64,000 bases of DNA, taken from positions 1-64,000 of the forward strand of contig JBKPDL010000025.1 of NCBI GenBank assembly GCA_046727855.1. Direction: 5' to 3'. A model generated the notes under the pieces. It did not search any database. It had not been told where the DNA came from and saw nothing but the letters and a program-made list of their open reading frames with translations. A program made the translations under genes and the position numbers. Positions within the stretch are counted from its first letter, which is position 1. Every line of letters begins with the position of its first letter. Source of the DNA: DASPWV01 sp046727855. Its GTDB lineage: Bacteria; Acidobacteriota; Vicinamibacteria; Vicinamibacterales; UBA2999. Positions 27,546-35,279 of this stretch are shown here, in pieces.

Positions 27546-27981
27546 GACGTGTTCTTACCTCCTCTTTGATTTGGTGTTCATCGGGCCTCCAATTTCCATC
27601 CGCGGAGCCGTCCGGGCTGGCGAGAACGACGGTGTAGCCGTCGGGATCGCGCAGCCAGATTTCCCAGTGATTGGGCCCGCCGTTGCCGTCGGGAGGATTG
27701 CGGTGGCGTGGCATGACGATCTCGGCCTTCAGGGCAGCGTCGAAGTCGTCAAGTTCAAACCACAGGACCACGCCGTTTCCGTACGGCCTGATGGTTGGAT
27801 CGCCGATGCGACCATGGTGATGTTCCACGTCCCAAGCATGCAATTGAAGGATCAGCCGGCCATCCGCGACCAGTCGCTCATACTCCGGGCCGCCGTGCGC
27901 ACTCTGACAGCCGAGGAGACGTTGATACCAGCGACTGCTCGCTTCGACGTCGCGCGCGCACACGAGAGGTTGTGGATGCAT
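27385..27981 (-). CDS. VOC/glyoxalase-family protein with run-on C-terminus
   Basis: 198 residues. About 1-130 form a VOC domain: HPQPLVCARDVEASSRWYQR, LGCQSAHGGPEYERL, LILQLHAWDVEHHHG and HWEIWLRDPDGYTVVLASPD. Relatives have a few more residues around DDFDAALKAEIVMPRHRNP, suggesting a small internal deletion. The natural end should be just after VVLASPDGSADG (about 27590); here the frame continues another 65 low-complexity, Arg-rich residues antisense to the NIPSNAP gene, so the original stop was probably lost. Whether the protein is still functional is uncertain. Confidence 0.65.
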   Translation of the reverse strand: MHPQPLVCARDVEASSRWYQRLLGCQSAHGGPEYERLVADGRLILQLHAWDVEHHHGRIGDPTIRPYGNGVVLWFELDDFDAALKAEIVMPRHRNPPDGNGGPNHWEIWLRDPDGYTVVLASPDGSADGNWRPDEHQIKEEVRTRLTSELDPRHLPPKRRRTCPASASERLQVRASTTRPRKTLLSSAHATRDPETHA

Positions 27982-28151
27982 AAAAACCTCGGGGCTATCG
28001 TCATATTATGCTCCCGCCCTGGGCGCAGAAAGGCAGCCGAGCGATGATGATTCTCCGAACGTGGATCATCGCATCGTGATTGCGTTTCCCGGGTTGGCGG
28101 AACGCTCCTCCTGCAACCGTTGCGTCGCTCGCCTGCGGCTCGCGTGGATGG

Positions 28152-28216
28152 GCGGACCTAAAGGTCCGCGCTACATGTGATTCATGAACCCACGTAGCGC
28201 GGGGCTTTAGCCCCGC
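28152..28216. repeat. REP/BIME-like pair of palindromes
   Basis: Two perfect 8-bp palindromes, GCGGACCT-AA-AGGTCCGC (28152-28169) and GCGGGGCT-TT-AGCCCCGC (28199-28216), face each other. They are joined by a second inverted repeat, GCGCTAC ... GTAGCGC, so the whole 65 bases can fold as two hairpins on a common stem. It lies in the gap between the divergent VOC and DUF1697 genes. The plan matches bacterial interspersed palindromic elements. Confidence 0.7.
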
Positions 28217-28259
28217 GTCCTACTGCAAGCAGCCGTCTCGGCGCTGCTAGTATGAAGCT

Positions 28260-28868
28260 GTGAACTTGTACGTCGCGCTGCTGCGCGGCATCAACGTCGG
28301 CGGAAGCAATCTGATCAAGATGCCAGCCCTCAAGGCCAGCTTCGAAGCGCAAGGCCTTCGCGATGTGTCTACTTATATTCAGAGTGGAAACGTTCTGTTC
28401 GCGGCCGGCCGTTCGAATCAGCACGCGCTGACCGGCCAGATAGAGAAGGCGCTATCGAAGACGTTCGCGTATCAGTCGCGCGTCGTGGTGTGCTCGTTCG
28501 AGCAGATGAAAGCGATTGTGGAGGGAGCGCCGAGGGGTTTCGGCGGCCGCCCGAGCGCATATCGCTACGACGTGATTTTCCTGAAGCACCTGTTGACGGT
28601 GGACGAGGCCATGCAGAGTGTAACCGCCAAACCAGGAGTAGACCGCGTCTTTGCCGGCGACGGCGTGCTGTACTTTTCCCGCCTGATCAGCAAAGCCACC
28701 CAGAGTCAGCTGAGTCGCATCGTCGGGACGCCGGCCTACCAGAACATGACCATCCGCAACTGGAACACGACCGGCAAGCTTCTCGAGCTGATGGAGCGCA
28801 TGCGAATCGCTGCGCCGGATTCGGTCGACCAGTCGGCACGCGTCAGCGAAAGTCGACGCAAATCCTAG
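28260..28868 (+). CDS. DUF1697-family protein
   Basis: 202 residues from a GTG start. The opening NLYVALLRGINVGGSNLIKM and the segment VSTYIQSGNVLFAAG are diagnostic of DUF1697, as is TIRNWNTTGKLLELM near the end. The fold is two ferredoxin-like halves; the role is unknown. The gene overlaps the convergent DinB-like gene by 4 bases at their stop codons. Confidence 0.9.
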   Translation: MNLYVALLRGINVGGSNLIKMPALKASFEAQGLRDVSTYIQSGNVLFAAGRSNQHALTGQIEKALSKTFAYQSRVVVCSFEQMKAIVEGAPRGFGGRPSAYRYDVIFLKHLLTVDEAMQSVTAKPGVDRVFAGDGVLYFSRLISKATQSQLSRIVGTPAYQNMTIRNWNTTGKLLELMERMRIAAPDSVDQSARVSESRRKS

Positions 28869-29446
28869 GCTGCGAGCGCTCGCTCCGCCGCCTGGCGCAC
28901 CCGCCAGGCCTGCCATAAGTGACGGCGCTCGTGCGCCGCAGTGACGTGCAAGCCCGTGGCCAGGCTGAAGCGCACGCCGCGGATGAAGGGATTTGCGAAG
29001 CGCACCGCGGCGAGATCAATGTCCACGTACTTCCGCAGGAATGTGCGCACTTCATTCTGTGATGCGAGGAACTGTTCGATCGCGTCGTGAAGCGTCGGCG
29101 AGAGGCGGGGGCGAATTTTCTGAGGCGCCTTCTGTCTGAAGCGAGGCTTCACGGGCGGTTCGAGCGTACGGATAAACCAACCGCCGATCAGTCCCGGTTG
29201 TGCAGGCCTACGCCGTAGACGTCCTTCCGCCACAGCCCGCTCGGCGGCAGGCTGCATCGCGCGCAGGTACACACGGTTGGCGATGGCCAGGTGATCAAGG
29301 CATTCGGCAACGCTCCACGAACCGGGTTCGGCGCGCCATGCGCCCAATTCCTCGCTCAAGCCGGTTACGAGCGCGCGGGCGTCGCGCTCCGCCGCATTGA
29401 AGGATTCTTCCAGCGCCTCGATGTCCGCTCGATCGCTCGCTTGCAT
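28865..29446 (-). CDS. DinB-family (DinB_2) four-helix protein
   Basis: 193 residues. PGSWSVAECLDHLAIANRVY near residues 42-61 and LHVTAAHERRHLWQAWRVRQ near the C-terminus supply the three His (DHL, and the HERRH pair) of the DinB metal site. The arrangement is that of the DinB_2/YfiT-like group, whose known members act on thiol cofactors or in stress responses. It is divergent from a TetR regulator, with two operator-like inverted repeats between them, so it is a candidate target of that regulator. Confidence 0.85.
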   Translation of the reverse strand: MQASDRADIEALEESFNAAERDARALVTGLSEELGAWRAEPGSWSVAECLDHLAIANRVYLRAMQPAAERAVAEGRLRRRPAQPGLIGGWFIRTLEPPVKPRFRQKAPQKIRPRLSPTLHDAIEQFLASQNEVRTFLRKYVDIDLAAVRFANPFIRGVRFSLATGLHVTAAHERRHLWQAWRVRQAAERALAA

Positions 29447-29450
29447 TTCT

Positions 29451-29506
29451 CCATACCCTAGAGTACGGAAGGTCAGGTTGTCAATACCCTCAGGTATGGA
29501 GAGAAT
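29451..29506. promoter_or_regulatory. Tandem operator candidate and promoter for TetR gene
   Basis: Two related inverted repeats, CCATACC-CTAG-AGTACGG (29451-29468, imperfect) and ATACC-CTCA-GGTAT (29484-29497, perfect arms), have centres about 31 bp apart, roughly three helical turns. A possible promoter for the TetR gene is TTGTCA at 29478-29483 with GAGAAT at 29501-29506 (17-bp spacing), which places the second operator between the two boxes. The sites also lie just upstream of the divergent DinB-like gene. Confidence 0.45.
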
Positions 29507-29514
29507 TCGATCCG

Positions 29515-30132
29515 ATGGCGCGTAAAGGGACAGGTGCGGCGCGACTGGGAAGCCCGACGTTAACCGCTTCGGATTGGGCTGAGGCCGCGCTGCAGCTCAT
29601 CGCGGAAAAAGGGCTGCGTGCGCTCACGGTCAGCGCATTGGCGACGCGACTTGGGGTCACGAAAGGCAGCTTCTACTGGCACTTTCACGGACGGTCAGAA
29701 CTGCTTCGCGTCGCACTTGCGCGTTGGGAGCAACGTGCTACGACGGAAGCGATAAAAGGGCTGGATGCCGTGACCGACGATCGACGTCGGCTCGAACTGA
29801 TGCTGGATGCCGCATCACAGCCGCCACGATCGCGTTCACTCTACGCGGCGCTGGCCGAAGCCGCGGAGGATCCGATCGTGCGCCAGGTGCTGAACCGTGT
29901 TGCGTCAACACGCATCGCGTACCTGGAGATCTGTTATCGCAATCTCGGCTTCGCCCCGGGCCTTGCGAAGTCATACGCCGTCTTCGCGTACGCGGCTTAT
30001 CGTGGGCTATTGCAACTGGCACATGAAGCGCCTGGCGCTCTTCCCGCGGATTGGTCGTTCTACCCGGATGTCAGCCGGACAGCGCTCGTCCCCAAGTCGG
30101 GCTTCAGAAAGCGCGCTTCGCGGCGAAAGTAA
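29515..30132 (+). CDS. TetR-family transcriptional regulator
   Basis: 205 residues. The helix-turn-helix is at about 20-65: ALQLIAEKGLRALTVSALAT, then RLGVTKGSFYWHFHGRSELL. The C-terminal ligand/dimer domain contains LYAALAEAAEDPIVRQVLNR and is of a type shared with many uncharacterised actinobacterial and acidobacterial regulators. It lies divergent from the DinB-like gene, with tandem inverted repeats in the gap, so local control and autoregulation are likely. The inducer is unknown. Confidence 0.9.
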   Translation: MARKGTGAARLGSPTLTASDWAEAALQLIAEKGLRALTVSALATRLGVTKGSFYWHFHGRSELLRVALARWEQRATTEAIKGLDAVTDDRRRLELMLDAASQPPRSRSLYAALAEAAEDPIVRQVLNRVASTRIAYLEICYRNLGFAPGLAKSYAVFAYAAYRGLLQLAHEAPGALPADWSFYPDVSRTALVPKSGFRKRASRRK

Positions 30133-30165
30133 CGATGCGTTTCCGGTTCAAGACAACAGCGGGCG

Positions 30166-30783
30166 TCAGTCGTCGAGGGCGGTCAGATCCAGTTGGCGGA
30201 GGCGCGCGGGGTCCGCGAGGATGTCAATTGCGGCGATCTTTCCACGCGTGACCGTGAAGCCGATCACCGAAAACGGCCGTCCATCCGGAAGCCACGACAC
30301 GATTCCCGCGGCTCCGTTCACAAGCGCCGGTCGTGCACGTCCGATAAGCCGCGAGAACGTCAGCGCCTGCCCGGCAACCGCCCGCGCACCGCGGACGACG
30401 GTCGCGCCCGCTCGCGCGCCGCCGCGATCGGCTCGAACCACGACGTCTGGGTCGAGCACCGCGAGCAATGTGTCGAAGTCGCCGTTGCGCGCGGCAGCAA
30501 GGAGGGCCTCCACAGCTTCCCGCTGGCGAGCGAGATCAGGATCGGGGACCGGTGCGACGCCCTGCACGCGACGCCGCGCGCGGCTCGCAAGCTGCCTGGT
30601 CGCGGTGGGCGAGCGCCCGACAATGGGAGCGATCTCGTCGAACGGCATGGCGAACATGTGGTGCAGCACAAACGCGAGCCGCTCGGCAGGAGCCAGCGTT
30701 TCGAATACGACGAGCAACGCGAGACCGACCGAGTCGGCGAGAAGCGCTTGATGCTCAGGGTCGACGGCATCTTCTCGGCTCAC
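30166..30783 (-). CDS. SigJ-like (SnoaL-tailed) sigma factor lacking region 2
   Basis: 205 residues from GTG 30783. The first 70 residues are sigma region 4: ALLVVFETLAPAERLAFVL, then FDEIAPIVGRSPTATRQLAS (the -35-binding helix-turn-helix). Residues about 85-200 form a SnoaL-like domain (AALLAAARNGDFDTLLAVLD, then GFTVTRGKIAAIDILADP), as in ECF41/SigJ sigma factors. In that family the SnoaL tail follows a complete sigma protein of about 290-300 residues. Here the region 2 core-binding and -10-binding part is missing: the gene starts after the linker, and the SnoaL gene at 30836 lies directly upstream. It cannot act as a normal sigma factor and is probably a truncated gene. Confidence 0.75.
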   Translation of the reverse strand: MSREDAVDPEHQALLADSVGLALLVVFETLAPAERLAFVLHHMFAMPFDEIAPIVGRSPTATRQLASRARRRVQGVAPVPDPDLARQREAVEALLAAARNGDFDTLLAVLDPDVVVRADRGGARAGATVVRGARAVAGQALTFSRLIGRARPALVNGAAGIVSWLPDGRPFSVIGFTVTRGKIAAIDILADPARLRQLDLTALDD

Positions 30784-30835
30784 GTCGCGAGTTCCATTGA
30801 CGGAGAGCGGATTACCTCGGGTTAACGTGGTGACT

Positions 30836-31216
30836 TCATTTCAGCTCAATTGGATAGGAATGGTGCTCGTGCGCAATGAGCCATTGCCCGTCATCTTTGC
30901 GCAACCCCATGGTTAGTCGCACGGTCGCGTCAAAGATCGTCACGAGTGCGTGACAATACGCGACCGTTTCGCTGGCGGTGATGTGCAACTCCGTCAGATC
31001 GAACGATCCCGGCCCTCCGGGGCTGCTGTCGAAGAACAGTTCCCACGTTCGTCGGTACTCTTCCATCCCCCTGGCCTGCAGCGGCGTCGGCACATCAAAC
31101 ATCACGATGTCCTCGGTATGGTGTGCAAGCACTCGATCCATGTGCTTCGCGCGGACTGCTTCCGCCCAGTTGTCTACGAGTGCGCGTATTTGGGTTTCCT
31201 CTGGATGTTGTGTCAT
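30836..31216 (-). CDS. SnoaL/DUF4440-like (NTF2-fold) protein
   Basis: 126 residues forming a single NTF2-like cone domain: IRALVDNWAEAVRAKHMDRV, AHHTEDIVMFDVPTPLQARG and WLIAHEHHSYPIEL. The segments resemble the calcium/calmodulin-kinase-association type small SnoaL proteins, often annotated as ketosteroid-isomerase-like. No specific substrate can be assigned. It ends 53 bases before the truncated sigma gene and may be co-transcribed with it. Confidence 0.85.
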   Translation of the reverse strand: MTQHPEETQIRALVDNWAEAVRAKHMDRVLAHHTEDIVMFDVPTPLQARGMEEYRRTWELFFDSSPGGPGSFDLTELHITASETVAYCHALVTIFDATVRLTMGLRKDDGQWLIAHEHHSYPIELK

Positions 31217-31270
31217 TGGTCCTCCGTCTTGCGCAGTCGCAGAAATCGCTGTCCGAGGCAGAGCATCCGT

Positions 31271-31705
31271 TCACGCCACAGTCAGGCGCAGAACAAAGAG
31301 CGCGAATGCGGCGCTGCTCATGATGGTCCTCGTCGCATGAAGACGTCCCCACCGGTTCAGAAGTTTTGTCGCTTCGTGGGAATGCGGGTCGAGAGCCGGG
31401 TCGAGCAGCTGGTGGTTGGTTGGCAGAATCACGACCAGCGTGAATGGGACCACGGCGCCGAGAAGAACAGCGCCCAAGGCCAGCCAGAGATCGTCCCGTG
31501 CCCACGCCGCCCACAGTCCGGTGACGCACCCGGCTAGCGCGAGGGGCGCCTGCATCACCGTCGCCCGCCGGTAGCTCGGTGCGAATTCGCGAAGGGCGAC
31601 CTCCGTGCCACAAGACAGGCGCGCTGGATGCTCAACGGCCGTAATGTAGATCGCCGCACCCGCAAAGAGGCCCGAACACAACGTTGCAACGATCAAGCCC
31701 CACAT
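31271..31705 (-). CDS. DUF1772-family small membrane protein
   Basis: 144 residues with four predicted helices (about 1-22, 48-68, 74-98 and 122-142). The motifs AAIYITAVEHPARL and FTLVVILPTNHQLLDPALDP are typical of DUF1772 (anthrone-oxygenase-like) membrane proteins, which carry a conserved His in the first and third helical regions. The role is unknown. It lies 54 bases upstream of the SnoaL-like gene on the same strand, so the two could share a transcript. Confidence 0.85.
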   Translation of the reverse strand: MWGLIVATLCSGLFAGAAIYITAVEHPARLSCGTEVALREFAPSYRRATVMQAPLALAGCVTGLWAAWARDDLWLALGAVLLGAVVPFTLVVILPTNHQLLDPALDPHSHEATKLLNRWGRLHATRTIMSSAAFALFVLRLTVA

Positions 31706-31805
31706 GAGGAAGCATCTCCCGGTGCGCCCGCTGAATCGATTGTCGATTGGTCGTTTGCCGTCGGGCTATCAAGATCTTTCGTCGATCGATCTGCCTTCTT
31801 CCGAT

Positions 31806-32915
31806 TCACGGCTCGATCAGGAGGCGTTCAATGGTTCGGGCAACATCGGTCGCTGCCGGGGGATCGTAGTTCGCTAACACTGCCACAGCGTTTTTGGAAT
31901 CCGGGTGAAAGCTCAGCGTGGCGTTGATTCCCGGCGCGCCACCTGAATTCTCGATGACCCGAACGCCGTTCACCCGACGCTCCAGGAATCCATACGCAAC
32001 AACCGGCGGTCCCCCTGGCTCCATCGATTCCTTCCCCGTGATCATGAGCTCGAAGTACGCGGCGCTCATTAGCCTGCCACTCTGCAACGCTTGGGCGAAC
32101 TGGATCAGGTCGCGCACGCTGGACTGTCCGCCGCCCGACGCTTGGGCGCCGTGAAGCGGTTCAACTCGCTGGCGCTCTCCCGATGGCGGCGCGCTGAGCA
32201 GGGTGTACCCGACGGCGATCTTCCGCCCGTCTCGCGTCGGCGAGTCGGTCTGATTCATGCCGGCAGGTTGGTAGATGTGGCGCCGGACGTACTCTGAGTA
32301 TTCCTCACCCGAAACACTTTCGACGATGGCGCCGAGCACCACATATCCTGGATTGCTGTAGAGCGTCATCGTGCCAGGCGCGAAGGCGAGCGGTTCATCA
32401 ATGAAGAGCTGCAGGTAGTCTCTATTCAGCCGCAGTGAATCTTTCAGCGCCCAGAAGCGCGCATTGATGAACGATGCCGGCAGACCGGATCGATGGGTCA
32501 GCAGGTGATGAATAGTGATCGTGTCAGCCGCCGGCCGAGGATAGGAGGGCACGTGTTCACCGATCGTGTCTGTCAACGAGAGCTTTCCTTGCTCCGCCAA
32601 CTGCATAATCGCCGCTGCCGTGAACGATTTGCCTATCGATCCCATGTTGAATCTTGTGTCCGGGCGGTTGACAGACCCCTGCTCGCGATCGGCCCAGCCC
32701 GTTGCGTATGAGAACAACGGCCGGTACCGTTCTGTCACGAGCACCGTTCCAGAGAACGCGTCCGCCTTCGCCCGGTTGTCCATATAGGCCACGAGTGCAT
32801 TGGAGAAATTCGGGCTCACCATCAACAGCGCCGCCGGCGGCAGGGACCATGCTCGAGCGGTCGGTCCGAGGCAGAACGCAATGAGACACCCCAAAGCAGC
32901 AATCCTTGTACGCAT
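31806..32915 (-). CDS. Exported serine hydrolase (class C beta-lactamase/DD-peptidase fold)
   Basis: About 369 residues from ATG 32915, which follows AGAGGAAG; the longer frame is not needed. A signal peptide covers about 1-22. The active-site motifs are present: Ser93-x-x-Lys96 in GSIGKSF and Tyr185-Ser-Asn187 in LYSNPGYVVLG. A late VIENSGGAPGINATL segment corresponds to the KTG/HxG motif region. It belongs to the broad beta-lactamase family whose members include esterases, DD-peptidases and D-aminopeptidases; antibiotic hydrolysis is not implied. It follows the histidine kinase gene, and a direct-repeat site at 32968-32986 shared with the regulator's own promoter points to control by that two-component system. 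Confidence 0.88.
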   Translation of the reverse strand: MRTRIAALGCLIAFCLGPTARAWSLPPAALLMVSPNFSNALVAYMDNRAKADAFSGTVLVTERYRPLFSYATGWADREQGSVNRPDTRFNMGSIGKSFTAAAIMQLAEQGKLSLTDTIGEHVPSYPRPAADTITIHHLLTHRSGLPASFINARFWALKDSLRLNRDYLQLFIDEPLAFAPGTMTLYSNPGYVVLGAIVESVSGEEYSEYVRRHIYQPAGMNQTDSPTRDGRKIAVGYTLLSAPPSGERQRVEPLHGAQASGGGQSSVRDLIQFAQALQSGRLMSAAYFELMITGKESMEPGGPPVVAYGFLERRVNGVRVIENSGGAPGINATLSFHPDSKNAVAVLANYDPPAATDVARTIERLLIEP

Positions 32916-32967
32916 AACAACTTCCTCTCTGGCAGGCGCGCCTCTCTGCTCAGAGTGTGCGTAGAGG

Positions 32968-32986
32968 TATGAAGAAGTTATGAAGG
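32968..32986 (-). promoter_or_regulatory. Direct-repeat operator before the serine hydrolase gene
   Basis: Plus-strand sequence TATGAAGAAGTTATGAAGG contains TATGAAG twice with an 11-bp period, the spacing used by OmpR/PhoB-type dimers. It lies 53-71 bases upstream of the hydrolase start. Eighteen of 19 bases are identical to the site at 35239-35257. Confidence 0.65.
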
Positions 32987-32989
32987 GCT

Positions 32990-34429
32990 TCACGACGCGC
33001 TGACGCCAGGCAGCGTCAGCGAAAACACCATCCCACCTTCCGGCCGGCTGGCTGCCGCAACAGTCCCACCCTGGAGTTCCACCAGCCTTTTGACGATGGC
33101 GAGGCCAACGCCGGTTCCGCCGGAACGATTCCCTCGGTCGGTGACGCGATAGTAGCGATCGAAGACTCGCGGTAGATGCTCCGGAGGAACACCAGGTCCG
33201 TCATCAATCACACGAATCTCGACGCACTCGCCGGCGGCCACCGCTGAGACTGTGACGTGACCGGCGTGTGGGAGAGCCGCCACGGCATTGGCGATAAGAT
33301 TGCGGACAACTTGGCGAAATCGCTTCGGATCGACGCGAGCCATGAGCGATGACGAAGCCTGGACAGCGATCGACGGTCCCTCAGGCCGTTCGCTCGCGCG
33401 GACGAGAGATCGCAACTCCACCGCGATGTCACACGGTTCGATGTGCAGACTGAGGCGACCGGCGTCAGCCAAGGCGAGGTCTTGCAAATCGTCGATCACT
33501 CGCATGAGTGAAAGGATCTCAGCATTGAGCGAGCCGATCGTCTCCGACGTCGCAGGCAACAGACCGTCCTGTACCGCCTCGAGTTGACAGCGAACGTTGG
33601 TCAAAGGCGTGCGCAGCTCGTGGGCGATGTCGGTGAGCATCGTACGGCGAATCTGTTCCGCCTGCACCAGGCGATCCGCCATCTCGTTGAACGAGCGAGC
33701 GAGATGCCCGATCTCGTCTGGCGCGGCTTCTTGAGACCGCGCTGTCAGATCGCCCGCGCCAAACCGTGAGGCCAATGAGGTCAGTTCTTCGACCGGACGA
33801 ACGATGTGCCTCGCCAGAGCAGCGACGACGCCCATCGAGAGCGCTCCCGCCAGAAGGACAACGACGATCACGCCACCGGTCACGGACGTCGTGAATTCGG
33901 CCTCGCGGCGCAGTCGCGCGTCAGGATCCTCCAACACATACACGTGAGCGATGGGCTGACCCGTTCGGCCTAGGACCACGGCGCCGCCGTCGCGCACGTG
34001 GAGACGCCATTGGCCGCTTCGCGCGTCTGACGGTGCCGCGCCTTCCACATCGAATGCGCCGTCGGGAGCGCGCGGGCCGATGCGCACGTGCCGCGATGGA
34101 TAAGCGGCAATCAACGATCGGTCGACGCCGATGACGAGCGCCACGACACCTCGGCCCAGCGTGGCCGCCGAGCGGGCGAGCGCCGCCTCCGCCCGAACGG
34201 TCGCACCCGCGTCGATGATGCCGTCGAGTGCCGGAGTTATCGTCTCGGCGAGCTCCGTCGCCTGCTGCTGCCGCCAGGCCACATCGGACGGCTCAACGAG
34301 GACCAAGCGAGTGAACTCGCGCCGGCTCACCTCGGTTGCGAGATAGCCGACCAGCGCGAGCGCGGGACACACGAGCGCGCCTACCGTTACTAGAATCCGG
34401 CGTTTCAGGCTACGACGCATCCAGCGCAT
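32990..34429 (-). CDS. Sensor histidine kinase (HAMP-HisKA-HATPase)
   Basis: 479 residues. TM1 is at about 11-31, a periplasmic sensor of about 150 residues follows, and TM2 is at about 183-205. HAMP (RPVEELTSLASRFGAGDLTA) precedes HisKA with phospho-acceptor His270 in DIAHELRTPL. The ATPase domain has RNLIANAVAALP (N box), VIDDGPGVPPE (G1) and GGTGVGLAIVKRL (G2). It overlaps the upstream regulator gene by about 20 bases, so the two are translationally coupled and form one system. The stimulus is unknown; the target operator before the serine hydrolase suggests an envelope-related signal. Confidence 0.93.
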   Translation of the reverse strand: MRWMRRSLKRRILVTVGALVCPALALVGYLATEVSRREFTRLVLVEPSDVAWRQQQATELAETITPALDGIIDAGATVRAEAALARSAATLGRGVVALVIGVDRSLIAAYPSRHVRIGPRAPDGAFDVEGAAPSDARSGQWRLHVRDGGAVVLGRTGQPIAHVYVLEDPDARLRREAEFTTSVTGGVIVVVLLAGALSMGVVAALARHIVRPVEELTSLASRFGAGDLTARSQEAAPDEIGHLARSFNEMADRLVQAEQIRRTMLTDIAHELRTPLTNVRCQLEAVQDGLLPATSETIGSLNAEILSLMRVIDDLQDLALADAGRLSLHIEPCDIAVELRSLVRASERPEGPSIAVQASSSLMARVDPKRFRQVVRNLIANAVAALPHAGHVTVSAVAAGECVEIRVIDDGPGVPPEHLPRVFDRYYRVTDRGNRSGGTGVGLAIVKRLVELQGGTVAAASRPEGGMVFSLTLPGVSAS

Positions 34430-35096
34430 GAACGAACCGATACCCCACGCCGAAGACAGTGAGAATGAACCGAGGGCTCGCGCGATCGGACTCGAGCTTT
34501 CGCCGCAGATTCATGACGTGAGCGTCAATCGTCCGCTCGAGCGCATCGCCGTCCTCGTTCAACACGTGTTCCACAAGCTCCGATCGCGTGAATGCGCGGC
34601 CGGGGGCCATCATCAACGTGATCAGGAGGCGAAACTCCGTCGCTGTCAATGGCACCTCGCGTTCGTCGACGAACACGTGGCGCGTCTCGAGATCGACGGA
34701 CAATGGGCCACGGCGCAACACGTGAGACGCCGGCGAGTGGCCACGGCGAAGAACCGCGCGCACGCGCCGTACGAGCTCCCGAGGGCTGAACGGCTTCGTC
34801 ACGTAATCGTCGGCGCCGACATCGAAGCCGCGCACGCGATCGTCCTCGGTCGTGCGCGCTGTCAGCATGATGATCGGCACCTGGTGGCCTGACTCGCGAA
34901 GTGCCCGGCAGATTTCGATGCCGTCGAGTGCCGGAAGGGCAAGATCGAGCACCACGAGATCGCAGCGGCGGGACGCAGCCTCGTTCAGGGCCGCCGCGCC
35001 ATCCGAACACACCACCACGTCGTACCCGTCGTGTTCGAGATAGCGGCGAATCGTGTCCGCCGTTTTGCGCTCGTCTTCGACCACGAGAATCGTCAT
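34410..35096 (-). CDS. OmpR-family response regulator
   Basis: 228 residues from ATG 35096 (MTILVVEDERKTADTIRRYL); a longer frame from 35153 is less typical. The receiver has phospho-acceptor Asp51 in LVVLDLALPALDG and the KPF switch lysine in DYVTKPFSPREL. The winged-helix domain covers about 130-225, with VPLTATEFRLLITLM, GRAFTRSELVEHV, TIDAHVMNLRRKL and FGVGYRF. It is the partner of the kinase at 32990-34429. A repeat site upstream (35239-35257) duplicated before the serine hydrolase gene indicates autoregulation and at least one target. Confidence 0.93.
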   Translation of the reverse strand: MTILVVEDERKTADTIRRYLEHDGYDVVVCSDGAAALNEAASRRCDLVVLDLALPALDGIEICRALRESGHQVPIIMLTARTTEDDRVRGFDVGADDYVTKPFSPRELVRRVRAVLRRGHSPASHVLRRGPLSVDLETRHVFVDEREVPLTATEFRLLITLMMAPGRAFTRSELVEHVLNEDGDALERTIDAHVMNLRRKLESDRASPRFILTVFGVGYRFVHALDAS

Positions 35097-35238
35097 GGCC
35101 GCAACAGCCTCACCAACGATCGTTACTGTCGGTGGGTCGGAGTCTGACAACACAACGATTGTATCTAGACCGCCGACCCGGAAGATGTGGCCCGCTCCAA
35201 GCGGCGCCCCGCCGCCTCGAGTCCAGTGTGCAAACGGT

Positions 35239-35257
35239 TATGAAGAAGTTGTGAAGG
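35239..35257 (-). promoter_or_regulatory. Direct-repeat operator before the first response regulator
   Basis: TATGAAGAAGTTGTGAAGG, nearly identical to the site before the serine hydrolase, with the same 11-bp period. It lies in the 123-183-base gap between the end of the second kinase gene and the start of this regulator, about 143 bases before ATG 35096 or 86 bases before the alternative start at 35153. Confidence 0.65.
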
Positions 35258-35279
35258 AGATCAGATCCAAGTGACCGCG

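Noticed and set aside
30193..30825. Plus-strand ORF over the sigma-tail gene
   Set aside because: No domain; the minus-strand frame carries region 4 and SnoaL motifs.
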